Positions 16,881 through 27,880 of a stretch of 64,000 nt of DNA are shown here, piece after piece. The translations under genes were made by a program, and so were the position numbers. Under the pieces are notes generated by a model, which saw only the letters and a list, made by a program, of their open reading frames with translations, had not been told where the DNA came from and made no database searches. The stretch is from Pannonibacter sp. SL95 (GTDB taxonomy: Bacteria > Pseudomonadota > Alphaproteobacteria > Rhizobiales > Stappiaceae), in assembly GCF_026672425.1 (NCBI RefSeq), contig NZ_JAPPRC010000006.1:620001-684000 (forward strand), written 5' to 3'. Within the stretch, counting starts at the first letter, position 1; each line of letters opens with the position of its first letter.

Positions 16881-17007
16881 GCAGGGGTAACGGAGGCCGT
16901 CTCGGGTGCAGGCGGGCCCCCAATCGATGAGATGACCGAGGGCCGTGCTGCGAGAAAGCCCGGATGACCGCTCATAAGTACGCGGCAAGGCGGGTGCGAG
17001 GCCCGGA

Positions 17008-18231
17008 TCAGAACAGATCCGGGTTGAGATAGGTCGCGATGCCGCCGTTGCGGTGGGCTGTGACGTCGGGCTCGGGCAGCTCGCCGGCACGGGCACGGGT
17101 CAGGACCTTCACCAGGCTTTCGGCCACGATCTCGGCATCGCCGTCATGGAGATTGCAGGGATCAAGCTGGATCCAGCCGAGTTCGACTTCGTGGTCACGC
17201 AAGATCACCGGAATGTCGAGCGAGGCCATTGCCTTGACGATCGCCAGTGCGCTCGCACCGAGGGTCTTGGCGGAAATGTCCAGGCGCAGACGGTCGAGCG
17301 GGTTGCCGGTCGGATCCGGATTGCGGCGTGCGGTCACACCCGGGAATGGTGCGACGGCACTTTGCCAGAGATCAAGGGCAGCCTGTTCGCGGGCGAGTAT
17401 GCCCTCGTGATCTCGGGTCTTCCAGGCATTGAGGGCGGCCATGACGCCCCAGATGCTTTCCTTGCCAACCTTCATGCCGCGGCCAATGCCGATGTTCTGG
17501 AGGTAGGCTGCCCGAACGAGATCGCGGCGCCCGGCAACGATGCCGGACGTCGGACCACCGAGGAACTTGTGACCGGAATAGATGGCGATGTCCGCGCCCG
17601 CCTTGAGGAAGGCACCGAGGTCGTATTCGGACGCGCCGTCGACGATGACAGGGACACCATGGGAATGCGCGATGGCTACGAAACGGTCCAGCGGGATCTG
17701 GCCGTATTCGACGACATGATGGGAGACGACATAGAGCGCGGCCGTGACATCGCCGCCGGCAAGGGCATGGTCCAGCTGATGGTCCAGCGCCTGGGTCGAC
17801 TGGCCGACCGGAACCGGGACGGCGCCGGTGAGGCGGATCGACTGGTCAACGGCGGCGCCGTAGTGGCACATGTGGCCAAGCTGGATGGCGACCTTGTTCT
17901 TCATGCCGCTGGCATCGGGCAGCTGCTCGGCCCGGCCGGGGTTCAGTCCGGTCATGGTGCCGGCAATCGTCAGGGCAATGCCGGCAGCGGCAGATGCGGT
18001 GACGAAACCGGCTTCGGCGCCGGTTAGTTCGCCGATCAGCTGGCTGGCCTCGCGCTGAAGCTTGTGCATCGGGACGAAGCGGGGAGCTATCTCCTGCATT
18101 GCCGCGATGGCCTCTGGCACCATGATCGAAGCCCCAAGGCTGGTCATCGTGCCATTGACATTTATCACCCGGGGTAGAACCGAGAGGTCAAGTCCCGAGC
18201 CTGTGTTGCGCCTGTCATTCATTTCGAGCAT
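17008..18231 (-). CDS. SelA-like PLP-dependent enzyme (D-glucosaminate-6-P ammonia-lyase type)
   Basis: A 407-residue fold-type I PLP enzyme related to selenocysteine synthase. SGHKFLGGPTSG places the PLP lysine at Lys222, with Asp198 in VDGASEYD for the ring nitrogen. In the same superfamily, DgaE eliminates ammonia from D-glucosaminate-6-phosphate, and related genes cluster with amidohydrolases like the one at 21566. Genuine SelA is unlikely because no other selenocysteine gene is near. It is divergent from iclR; probably makes an enamine from an amino acid or amino sugar acid. Confidence 0.75.
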   Translation of the reverse strand: MLEMNDRRNTGSGLDLSVLPRVINVNGTMTSLGASIMVPEAIAAMQEIAPRFVPMHKLQREASQLIGELTGAEAGFVTASAAAGIALTIAGTMTGLNPGRAEQLPDASGMKNKVAIQLGHMCHYGAAVDQSIRLTGAVPVPVGQSTQALDHQLDHALAGGDVTAALYVVSHHVVEYGQIPLDRFVAIAHSHGVPVIVDGASEYDLGAFLKAGADIAIYSGHKFLGGPTSGIVAGRRDLVRAAYLQNIGIGRGMKVGKESIWGVMAALNAWKTRDHEGILAREQAALDLWQSAVAPFPGVTARRNPDPTGNPLDRLRLDISAKTLGASALAIVKAMASLDIPVILRDHEVELGWIQLDPCNLHDGDAEIVAESLVKVLTRARAGELPEPDVTAHRNGGIATYLNPDLF

Positions 18232-18265
18232 GATCCCGCTATCGTGGAATAGATTACGTTACAAA

Positions 18266-18279
18266 AGAACAGATGTTCT
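18266..18279. promoter_or_regulatory. Palindrome AGAACA-N2-TGTTCT, probable IclR operator
   Basis: A perfect 6-2-6 inverted repeat between the divergent SelA-like gene and iclR, 14 bp before the iclR start. A matching palindrome AGAATA-N2-TATTCT is at 26388-26401 before the binding-protein gene of the neighbouring operon. Confidence 0.5.
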
Positions 18280-18293
18280 CTAGGAGTTTTGCA

Positions 18294-19124
18294 GTGACCA
18301 TCGATCAGACCGCCGAAGCGAGCGAGAAGGACGCGAAGTCCCCGCGCAAGCGCGCCCATGGCATTGACCGCATGCTGGAGATCCTCGACACGCTGTGCGC
18401 CGAGGAACGCGAGCTGACGTCCTACGAGATCGCCAAGCTCGTCGGCGCACCGATCTCCACCATCTACACGCTTGTTGCCGAGATGGTCGAGCGCGGGCTG
18501 TTGAGCCGGCGCGTCGGCAACACCGTGTGGCTTGGCCCCCGCACGCTGCGCTACGGCATCGCCTTCGAGAAGGGCACGAACCTGCTCGCGCTGGCGCGGC
18601 AGGAGATGCACACGCTGGCCCGCCGGCTGGGCGAGACGGTGCAGGTCTGCGTGCGCGACGAGGACATGATGGTTGTCGCTGCGATGGCCGACGGCATCGG
18701 TCATTTCCGCGTGACCTCCGATGTCGGCACGCGTGTGCCGCTGAACTGGACCGCTTCGGGCCGCCTGCTGGTTGGACACCTGCCAGCCCACGAGAGGCTG
18801 GCGGTGTTTTCCGCCTGCAACCGCCCGTCGCCGACCGCCCGGGCCGAGACCGACCCGAGCCGCCTGACGGTGCAGGCCGAGGAAGACTTCAACAACCGCC
18901 TGTCGATCCAGATCGGTCAGTCTGATTACGCGGTTGCCTGCATTGCCTCGCCGATCCGCGATGCCACCGGTGCCTGTGTTGCCACGATCTCGGTCGTGCT
19001 GCCGGAGCAGCGGGCGAACGAGCGGCGGGACGAGATCTGCGATGCGGTTCGCGATGTCGCTGCCCTGATCGAGGCCCAGGCCGGCGTGGAGCATGGCGGC
19101 CGGCGGATGGCTCATTCCGGGTGA
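18294..19124 (+). CDS. IclR-family transcriptional regulator
   Basis: GTG at 18294 follows TAGGAG at 7 bases spacing and is preferred to ATG 18273, giving 276 residues. The N-terminal winged helix (MLEILDTLCAEERELTSYEIAKL...) is followed by the IclR effector domain with WTASGRLLVGHLP and the C-terminal CIASPIRDATGACVATISVVLP. It likely senses a substrate of the flanking module. Its 3' end overlaps the convergent RidA gene by 13 bp. Confidence 0.88.
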   Translation: MTIDQTAEASEKDAKSPRKRAHGIDRMLEILDTLCAEERELTSYEIAKLVGAPISTIYTLVAEMVERGLLSRRVGNTVWLGPRTLRYGIAFEKGTNLLALARQEMHTLARRLGETVQVCVRDEDMMVVAAMADGIGHFRVTSDVGTRVPLNWTASGRLLVGHLPAHERLAVFSACNRPSPTARAETDPSRLTVQAEEDFNNRLSIQIGQSDYAVACIASPIRDATGACVATISVVLPEQRANERRDEICDAVRDVAALIEAQAGVEHGGRRMAHSG

Positions 19125-19584
19125 ACCAGGAACACGGCCTCGACTTCCACGGTGATCTGCCGGGGCAGCGAGGCCACGCCGAAGGACGAACGGGCATGGC
19201 GGCCAGCCGCCGGCCCGAACACCTCCATGAAGAGGTCTGAACAGCCGTTGATCACGGCCGGGTGGTCGCAGAACGTGTCGACCGCATTGACCATGCCCAG
19301 AACCTTGACCACGCGGCGGAACCGCGCCCAGCCGCCGAGCTCCGCCTGCACGGCGGACAGGATGTTCATGCCGACAAGCCGCGCATGGGCATAGGCTTCC
19401 TCGACGCTGACATCACGCCCGACCTTGCCGGTGTGCAGGCTGCCATCGATCTCGACCGGACCCTGGCCCGAGACATAGAGCAGGTTGTCGACCAGCAACG
19501 CGTTGGCGAAGGTGCCGATCGGCGCCGGCGGGGCAACGGGAATGCCTGTGCTGGCCAGGCGTTCGGAAATCTCGATGGGGGAAA

Positions 19585-19591
<7 letters not shown>
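19112..19591 (-). CDS. RidA-family (YjgF) enamine/imine deaminase
   Basis: A 159-residue RidA-like protein from the ATG at 19591, overlapping the end of the ABC ATPase gene by 7 bp. FANALLVDNLLYVSGQGP, GRDVSVEEAYAHARLVGMNIL and the C-terminal RSSFGVASLPRQITVEVEAVF fit the family; the conserved Arg in ARSSFGV aligns with the catalytic arginine. RidA hydrolyses reactive enamines released by PLP enzymes, which fits the SelA-like enzyme nearby. It is last gene of the peptide-type ABC operon. Confidence 0.85.
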
Positions 19592-21565
<1,974 letters not shown>

Positions 21566-21569
<4 letters not shown>

Positions 21570-22678
21570 GTCTTCCTCCGCCGCGCCGCATAGACCTCGG
21601 TGCCCAGCACGGCATGCTTGGGCAGGAACACCTTCGACAGGCGGCTGTGGTTGCCCATGCTGTCGGAAACCGGCTCGTCGGCGTCTTCGATGGTGAAGAC
21701 GGTGAAGTCGGCACGGTCGCCAATGCCCGGCTCGCCGAGGCCCATGACGGAGCGCGGGTTGGTGGTGATGCCGGTGATGCACTGCTCGAGGGTGAGGCCG
21801 GCCATCATCAGCTTGGAGACGGTGGTCGCAAGGTCATGCACCGGACCATCGATGTTGTTCTGGTGCAGGTCGGTCGAGATGGAGAAGGGGATCAGGCCTT
21901 CGCCGATGGCGCGCTGGGCAACGGCGAAGTTGTAGGAGGCGGCGCCATGGCCGACATCCATGCGCACGCCGGAGCCGGCGATATCCTTGGCCATCTGCAT
22001 CAGGGCGGGCGTGTCGGTGATGGAGCCGGTGCGCTTGCCGTTGAAACAGTGGGTGACGATGTCGCCTTCGGTGAGGATGGCGAAGACTTCGTCGATCATC
22101 GGCAGCGGCTCGCCGACATGCACCATCAGCGGCAGGCCGCAGATTTCGGCAACACGCTTGGCGATCTTGGCCGGGCCGATGCCCCAGGCGCCCGTGATGA
22201 CGCCGCTGGCGCGGACCTTGATGCCGCAGATCACGTCGCGGTTTGCCTCGACGACAGCCAGCGTCCGGTCGACGTCGACGAAGCGCAGGTCAACCAGTTC
22301 CGGCACGCGGTTGCAGGCGACGATGCCGATGGAGCCGATATTGAGGAAGGCCTTCACCGTCTCTGGCTGCTTCTCGATGACATATTCGCGCAGACCATGG
22401 AACGCCGCCTCGCCGGAGGACCCGGCATCCGCCATCGCGGTCACGCCATGCGAAACGCCGCAATAGTCGGCACGCACGGAAATGTCGGTGCCGCCATACC
22501 AGACATGCACATGCAGGTCGGCCCAGCCCGGCGACAGGTAGGCGCCGCCGAGATCGATGGTCTCGGCCCCGGCCACCGGCGCGGCAACGATCCGGCCGTT
22601 GGCGTCGATGTGGAGCGCGGCACCCGGGTTGCGGGCAAAGCCGATGGCGCGGAAGTTGGTGAGGGTACGGGCAGTCAT
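21566..22678 (-). CDS. Amidohydrolase/deacetylase, dihydroorotase-like (EF_0837/AHA_3915 type)
   Basis: A 370-residue TIM-barrel metal hydrolase. His56 and His58 (DLHVHVW) are the first metal ligands, VHVGEPLP and VTHCFNG carry the next histidines, and STDLHQNN the catalytic Asp. A carboxylated lysine is likely at GIKVRASG. The family occurs beside SelA-like PLP enzymes in other bacteria and its substrate is unsettled (an N-acyl or cyclic amide). It sits between the permease and ATPase genes of the transporter (4 bp before dppC end, overlap with dppD), so it very likely acts on the imported compound. Confidence 0.82.
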
Positions 22679-22682
22679 GGTC

Positions 22683-23543
22683 TCAAAGGTCCTTGGAGAG
22701 GCGCGGATCGAGGGCATCGCGCAGGCCGTCACCGGCGATCTGCAGCGACAGGACGGACAGCGTGATGGCCAGGCCCGGGAAGAGGATCAGCCAGTCGGCG
22801 GTGCCAATATACTGCCGGCCGCCGTTGATCATCGAGCCCCAGGTCGGGGTGGAGGGATCGACGCCGACACCGAGGAAGGAGAGGCCTGCCTCGGCCAGCA
22901 TCGAATAGGCAAAGATGAAGGTCGCCTGGACAATCACGGGCGAGACCATGTTGCGCAGGATGTGGTGCACGAGGATGCGCCAGGTGGACGTGCCGAGCGC
23001 CCGGGCCGCTTCCACATAGGGGAGCTCGCGGATGACCAGCGTTGCCGCACGCACGACACGGGCGACGCGCGGGGCATAGACGATGGACAGCGCCAGGATC
23101 AGGTTGGCAAGCGAGCCGCCGAGGACCGCCACCAGCGAAATCGCCAGAAGAATGTCCGGAAAGGCCATCATCGCGTCGACCAGCCGGCTGACCGGCGCGT
23201 CGAGCTTGCGGAAGAAGCCGCCGGTGAGCCCGAGGATGATGCCGATGACCGAGGCCAGCACGGCGGTGTCGATGCCAACGATCAGCGACACGCGCCCGGC
23301 GTAGATCAGCCGGGTGAAAACATCGCGGCCGAACTCGTCCGTGCCGAACCACCACTCCGCACTCGGCGGCTTGAGGCGGTTGCGCACGGACATCACGCCC
23401 GGATCATGCGGGGCGATGACATCGGCAAAGACGGCGGCAAACAGCACGACGGCGAGGATGGCAAGCCCGAGGGCCACCGACCGGCGCTGGATGAGCACCT
23501 TGAAGAGACTGGGAGCAGCGACTGCCGCGGAAGCACCGGCCAT
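22683..23543 (-). CDS. Peptide-type ABC transporter permease (DppC)
   Basis: A 286-residue permease with an N-terminal membrane span (VALGLAILAVVLFAAVFADVIAP), the motif FGTDEFGRDVFTRLIYAGR of DppC/OppC, five further spans and the EAA loop EAARALGTSTWRI. It starts 13 bp after the DppB-type gene. Confidence 0.92.
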   Translation of the reverse strand: MAGASAAVAAPSLFKVLIQRRSVALGLAILAVVLFAAVFADVIAPHDPGVMSVRNRLKPPSAEWWFGTDEFGRDVFTRLIYAGRVSLIVGIDTAVLASVIGIILGLTGGFFRKLDAPVSRLVDAMMAFPDILLAISLVAVLGGSLANLILALSIVYAPRVARVVRAATLVIRELPYVEAARALGTSTWRILVHHILRNMVSPVIVQATFIFAYSMLAEAGLSFLGVGVDPSTPTWGSMINGGRQYIGTADWLILFPGLAITLSVLSLQIAGDGLRDALDPRLSKDL

Positions 23544-23556
23544 GACAGGCTCCTTT

Positions 23557-24498
23557 TCAGTATTTCACGCGGGGATCGATGGCCAAGTACAGCATGTCGA
23601 TCAGGAAATTGACGAAGACATAAAGCGCAGCCACGACGATCAGCGCGCCCTGGATGGTCGGATAGTCGCGCCTGAGCACGGCCCCCACCACCAGCGAGCC
23701 GATGCCCGGCAGGTTGAAGACGCGCTCGGTGACGACGGCGCCGGAGATCAGCAGCGCAAAAGTCAGGCCCACCACGGTGACGATCGGGATCAGCGCGTTC
23801 TTGAAGGCGTGCTTCAGGACGACGCGGGATTCGCTCATGCCCTTGGAGCGGGCGGTGCGGACGAAATCCTCCGACAGCACGTCCAGCATCGAGGCGCGGG
23901 TGAAGCGGATGATCAGCGCGGAATTGACGATGCCAAGGACAATGGCCGGCATGATCAGATAGGTCATGCGCTCGAAGAACCCGGCTTCAGGCGGACCGTA
24001 GCCGGACACAGGTAGAAGGCCCAGATTGCTGCCGAGCTGCTGCTGGATGATGAGGCCGAGCCAGAAGGACGGCACGGAGGCAACCAGAATGGCGGTCGAC
24101 AAGGTGCCCTGGTCGAACAGCGAGCCGCGGGTGTAAGCGGAGGCAATGCCGACGGGCAGGGCGATGGCGACGGCGATGAGGATCGAGAACAGCGTCAGGA
24201 ACACGGTCGGTTCCGCGCGGGCGATCAGCACATCGGTGACCGGCTGGTTGAAGAAGATCGAGGTGCCGAGGTCACCCTGCAGGACGCTGGCGATGAAGCC
24301 GAGGTACTGCACGATGATCGGCTGGTCGAGGCCGAGCTGGCTGCGCAGGGCGGCGATGTCGGCGGCGGTGGCTTCGGGTCCGAGCATCATCGCTGCCGGG
24401 TCACCCGGCGCGAGGCGGACAAGCACGAACACCAGCGTCAGCACGATGAAGATCACCAGTGCCATGCCGGCAAATCGCTTCAGGATGTAGTTGGCCAT
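23557..24498 (-). CDS. Peptide-type ABC transporter permease (DppB)
   Basis: A 313-residue permease beginning YILKRFAGMALVIFIVLTLVF, with LAPGDPAAMMLG, six spans and the EAA loop ending ARSKGMSESRVVLKHAFKNALIP. Pairs with the DppC-type permease in the inner membrane. Confidence 0.92.
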   Translation of the reverse strand: MANYILKRFAGMALVIFIVLTLVFVLVRLAPGDPAAMMLGPEATAADIAALRSQLGLDQPIIVQYLGFIASVLQGDLGTSIFFNQPVTDVLIARAEPTVFLTLFSILIAVAIALPVGIASAYTRGSLFDQGTLSTAILVASVPSFWLGLIIQQQLGSNLGLLPVSGYGPPEAGFFERMTYLIMPAIVLGIVNSALIIRFTRASMLDVLSEDFVRTARSKGMSESRVVLKHAFKNALIPIVTVVGLTFALLISGAVVTERVFNLPGIGSLVVGAVLRRDYPTIQGALIVVAALYVFVNFLIDMLYLAIDPRVKY

Positions 24499-24597
24499 GG
24501 GTGGGACCTCTGGCGGTGAAGTTTGGTTTGCAAGGCGGCACCGGCGATCTGTTCATCGGCGCTGCGGGACGTCTGGCGATGGTCCTTGCCCCGAGCT

Positions 24598-24744
24598 TTC
24601 TCCCCCTTGAGGGGGAGATGCCCCCAACAGGGGGCAGGGGGGTATGCGGACTGTCCGACTTTCGAGAGGTAGCTTTGCGTTGAAGCGCTGCTACCCCCCT
24701 CTGTCTGCTATCGCAGACATCTCCCCCTCAAGGGGGGAGAGGGC
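24598..24744. repeat. Long palindromic repeat, copy 1
   Basis: Built from outer arms TCCCCCTTGAGGGGGAGATG (24601 on) and its inverse near 24719-24741, with inner G/C-run pairs. It is highly similar to 62886-63032: both share GCGCTG, CCCCCCTCTGTC and GACATCTCCCCCTCAAGGGG. It fills the gap between the binding-protein gene and the DppB-type gene; no gene is in 24499-24820. Confidence 0.8.
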
Positions 24745-24820
24745 CTGCGGCCGGATTGCAGCGCAGGGTGTCGGTCGGCCTCCCCGCCATAACAGCGGCG
24801 GGGAGGTCGCGAATGTCAGG

Positions 24821-26356
24821 TCAGTTGCCGAGCTTGGCGTTCCAGAAGAACGGCCACGGGGTCGGGGCGACGCCGGAGAGGTCCTTCTTCTTGCCCATGA
24901 CGGCGTTGAAGCCGCCGACCTTGTAGAAGGGCACTTCCTCGTAGACGAGCTTCTGCAGTTCGGCGAAGGCAGCCTGGCGGGCGACCGGATCGCTCTCGCC
25001 CGTCAGACGGGCGTAAACGGCATCACGGTTGGCGCTGGCCCAGCCGATCGGCGAGTTCTCGACATAGAGGTTGGTGAGGGTCGGCTCGGGGAGGAACGGC
25101 GAGTGGGTGATGTAGATGTCCCACAGGTCCGGATTGCCACGGCGCTCGATGAGGGTTGCCCATTCGACAACGTCGAGCTGAACGTTGAAGCCTGCGGCTT
25201 CGAGGTTCATCTTGGCAACTTCGGCCATCTTAAAATGGAACTCGTACTGGCGCGAGGTCAGGATGCGCAGCGGCTCACCCTTGTAACCGGCCTTGGCGAG
25301 GATTTTCTTGGCCTTTTCCGGGTTTGCCTGGGCATAGAGATCCTTGCCTTCCTCGTTGTTCCAGGGGAACTGCTCGGGGAACAGGGCAGCGTCGACGACG
25401 AAATACTTGTCGTCGCCGAAAGCGGCGAACATCATGTCATCGGGCGACAGGGCGGCCTGCACGGCCTGGCGGATGCCGAGATTGGTGCAGATGCCCTTTT
25501 TCATGTTGAATGCAAACAGCGGCCAGCCGAACGGGCGCAGCAGCACCGGCTCGACGCTGGCGCTGTCCGAAAGACGGCCGAAGGCTTCGGTCGGCAGGCT
25601 GTCGGCGAAGGCGAACTGGCCCGAGACAAGGCCCTCGACGCGGGTGTTGGCATCCGGAACCGGAACGAAGCGGATCTCGTCCAGGTTCTGGGCGCGGGCG
25701 CCGGAGCTGCCGCTGGCCGGCTCGGACCGCGACTTGAAGCCGTCGAACTTGCCGAGCTGGATGTAGCGGTCCGGCGCATGCTCGATCAGCTTGTAGGGGC
25801 CGGTGCCGACAGTGGCCGACAGCTTCTCGCCGAGGATCTCCTGCGGCACCACGATGGCGGCGGAGTTGGAGAAGGCGAGCAGCGACAGGAGCGGCGAGTA
25901 GGGCTTGTTCAGCTTGATGGTGACAACGCTGGGGCCTTCGGCCTCGATGCTGTCGATCATGCCGGCGACGGACTTGCCGCGGGCAGCGACGGTGGTCCAG
26001 CGCTTCAGGGACGCGACCACATCGGCGCTGTCCATAGCCGAACCGTCATGGAAGGTGATGCCTTCGCGCAGCGGGATCTTGTAGGTCTTGCCGTCCTCGG
26101 AAATGAACGGAAGGGCGTCGGCGAGCAGCGGGGCGACTTCCCAATTTTCGTCGAAGGTGTAGAGCGTCTCGTAGAAGTGCTGCGTGACGATGCTGACGAC
26201 GTCGGCGGTGGACATCATCGGATCAAGGGTGGGCGGTTCGCCAATGATGGCGACATCAAGCTTGCCGGCAGCCAGGGCAAGGGCGGTGGAGCCCATGAAA
26301 GCGGCGAGGGAAAGTGTTGCAAGGCGGCCGGAGCGGCCGGACATAAACCGGGTCAT
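24821..26356 (-). CDS. Peptide-type ABC transporter binding protein (SBP_bac_5)
   Basis: A 511-residue periplasmic binding protein with signal peptide (SGRSGRLATLSLAAFMGS...ALA-A) and the DppA/OppA fold: GEPPTLDPMMSTADVVS, the YKIPLREGITFHDGSAMDSADV cassette and VGTGPYKL. First gene of a seven-gene operon ending with the RidA gene. Low-molecular ligand is unknown; many family members bind non-peptides. The RBS is CTGGAGAACGCG. Confidence 0.9.
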   Translation of the reverse strand: MTRFMSGRSGRLATLSLAAFMGSTALALAAGKLDVAIIGEPPTLDPMMSTADVVSIVTQHFYETLYTFDENWEVAPLLADALPFISEDGKTYKIPLREGITFHDGSAMDSADVVASLKRWTTVAARGKSVAGMIDSIEAEGPSVVTIKLNKPYSPLLSLLAFSNSAAIVVPQEILGEKLSATVGTGPYKLIEHAPDRYIQLGKFDGFKSRSEPASGSSGARAQNLDEIRFVPVPDANTRVEGLVSGQFAFADSLPTEAFGRLSDSASVEPVLLRPFGWPLFAFNMKKGICTNLGIRQAVQAALSPDDMMFAAFGDDKYFVVDAALFPEQFPWNNEEGKDLYAQANPEKAKKILAKAGYKGEPLRILTSRQYEFHFKMAEVAKMNLEAAGFNVQLDVVEWATLIERRGNPDLWDIYITHSPFLPEPTLTNLYVENSPIGWASANRDAVYARLTGESDPVARQAAFAELQKLVYEEVPFYKVGGFNAVMGKKKDLSGVAPTPWPFFWNAKLGN

Positions 26357-26387
26357 CGCGTTCTCCAGAAGGTTTGTTCGTTATAAG

Positions 26388-26401
26388 AGAATATGTATTC
26401 T
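26388..26401. promoter_or_regulatory. Palindrome AGAATA-N2-TATTCT, probable IclR operator
   Basis: A perfect 6-2-6 inverted repeat 32 bp upstream of the binding-protein start, within an AT-rich patch; on the minus strand a TTGACA lies further upstream at about 26434. It resembles AGAACA-N2-TGTTCT at 18266. The rest of 26402-26575 shows no gene. Confidence 0.5.
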
Positions 26402-26575
26402 TGCAATGAAATGCTGGCAGCGACCGCGCGCGCTGTCAAGCGCCCGGCGGACACGCACCGTTGCGTTTTGCACCTGGCAGGGCGTCGCCTGTCGTTGGGG
26501 AATGCGGCCGATGGCGGGAAAACGTCAGGATTTGCCGAGGGTTCCGCCTGGCTTTCGCGGTTGCAGCAAAGGCAC

Positions 26576-26622
26576 CAAAAAAACAACGGGCTCCGACGGA
26601 CGAAACCGTCGAAGCCCGTTGC
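26576..26622 (-). terminator. Rho-independent terminator of the DUF418 gene
   Basis: On the minus strand CAACGGGCT (from 26621) pairs with AGCCCGTTG (to 26584) with inner CGACGG/CCGTCG pairing, then a run of seven T. Confidence 0.88.
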
Positions 26623-26688
26623 GTGAGAAAGCAGCAGCGGGGGTGGGGAACCTGGGCAACCGCTGCCGCTTCTCGACCTCTGCGTGTG

Positions 26689-27798
26689 TCAGCGGCTGCC
26701 TGTGATGGCGCGCAAGACTTCTTCAAGTGGCCCGCGCCGGAACCAGATCTGCCAGACACGGGCAAAGAGCATGGTCGCCAGGCAAACGGCGAGGGCGGTG
26801 ACCAGATAGCCCGCAGAACCCATCAGCGCCCCGAGGCCCAGACCATAGCCAGACACCAGCACGCCGCCGATCAGGCCTTGCAGGACGTAGGTCGTGAGCG
26901 AGCTTTTTCCCGTTGCGACAAAGGCTTGCGGGAAGTGGACACGACGGGCGAGTTCGACGATTGCGACAAGATAGGCCGTCGACAGGAAGAGGGCGCCCAG
27001 CGGGCCAAGCGCCATGCCCGCGACGGCGGACCAATCCGGCGTCTCCGGCGTGAGGTTGGCTTCGGCGATGGCGTAGCCGAGGCTGAGCGTGAGGCCTGCC
27101 AGCGTGATCGGGATGATCTTGCGGCGCAGCCAGAGGTAGTGCGGATTGTCCTGCTGCAGCAGCCCGGCCCGGGCGCCGGCAAGGCCAAGGCAGAAGGCGG
27201 CGAAGGCGGCCGGCCCGTTGAACAGCACGACAAAACTGAAGGTGATGGGCCAATCAATCTGCCGGTAGGCCACCGCGTCCATGAAGGTGACAATGTCTGG
27301 ACCTTCGGGCATGTCGCCAAACTCGATCAGGTAGAGACTGCCCAGAGCCACATAGGCGAGCGCGGCAACGGGCACCATCGCCAGTGCCAGCCTGACAAGA
27401 CGCTGACCCGACCAGCCGAGAAACGGCCAGATCAACAGCCCGAGAAGGGCATAAAGCACCAGGATGTCGCCGGTGTAGACGAAGAGCGCATGCAGCACGC
27501 CAAGCACCAGCAGGCCGAACAGGCGGCGGGCATAGCGGCGGGCAAAGGATTGCCCATCCCGGAGAGCGGCAGCCTGCTGGCCGACAATGCCCCAGCCGAA
27601 CATGAAGGCAAACAGCGGGAAGACCTTGCCTTCCAGCAGCCACACATTGGCGAAATAGACGATCTCGTCCAGCCCGGTCGGCTCGCGCAGCGGCTCGGGG
27701 GCATCATAAAGGGCGAGAATCGGCAGGTTGACGATGCAGATGCCGACCAGTGCGAAACTGCGCAGAAGATCAACTTCGGGGTTGCGGGGGGCCGCCAT
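26689..27798 (-). CDS. DUF418 (YeiB-like) membrane protein
   Basis: A 369-residue inner-membrane protein with about ten spans. It starts RNPEVDLLRSFALVGICIVN, the typical YeiB/DUF418 opening, and contains RLFGLLVLGVLHALFVYTGDILVLYALLG and a C-terminal DUF418 domain ending in GPLEEVLRAIT. Related to acyltransferase-type membrane proteins; function unknown, possibly solute export or surface modification. It is divergent from a TetR regulator with operator pairs between them. Confidence 0.88.
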   Translation of the reverse strand: MAAPRNPEVDLLRSFALVGICIVNLPILALYDAPEPLREPTGLDEIVYFANVWLLEGKVFPLFAFMFGWGIVGQQAAALRDGQSFARRYARRLFGLLVLGVLHALFVYTGDILVLYALLGLLIWPFLGWSGQRLVRLALAMVPVAALAYVALGSLYLIEFGDMPEGPDIVTFMDAVAYRQIDWPITFSFVVLFNGPAAFAAFCLGLAGARAGLLQQDNPHYLWLRRKIIPITLAGLTLSLGYAIAEANLTPETPDWSAVAGMALGPLGALFLSTAYLVAIVELARRVHFPQAFVATGKSSLTTYVLQGLIGGVLVSGYGLGLGALMGSAGYLVTALAVCLATMLFARVWQIWFRRGPLEEVLRAITGSR

Positions 27799-27813
27799 GG
27801 CGCTATCCTGACT

Positions 27814-27851
27814 TGAGCAAGTGCTCAGCTAGTTATTGAGCGACTGCTCAA
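27814..27851. promoter_or_regulatory. Two tandem palindromic TetR operators
   Basis: TGAGCA-AG-TGCTCA (27814-27827) and TTGAGC-GACT-GCTCAA (27836-27851) are palindromes with centres 23 bp apart, between the divergent DUF418 and TetR genes. Such pairs bind TetR dimers side by side. Confidence 0.7.
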
Positions 27852-27880
27852 TTGTCAAGGGCTGCAACCAGGAGGTTGGG

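Noticed and set aside
17008-18231. True selenocysteine synthase (SelA)
   Set aside because: No selB, selD or tRNA-Sec seen nearby and the length (407) is shorter than SelA; catabolic neighbours favour an ammonia-lyase type enzyme.
24598-24744. CRISPR array or direct-repeat cluster
   Set aside because: The repeated units are inverted, not regularly spaced direct repeats, and no cas gene is present.
24644-26386. 580-codon plus-strand frame over the binding-protein gene
   Set aside because: Antisense shadow; starts inside a palindromic repeat and has no family features.
26461-27816. 451-codon plus-strand frame over the DUF418 gene
   Set aside because: It starts through a terminator and shows a polar, low-complexity protein; the minus-strand membrane protein is clearly the gene.
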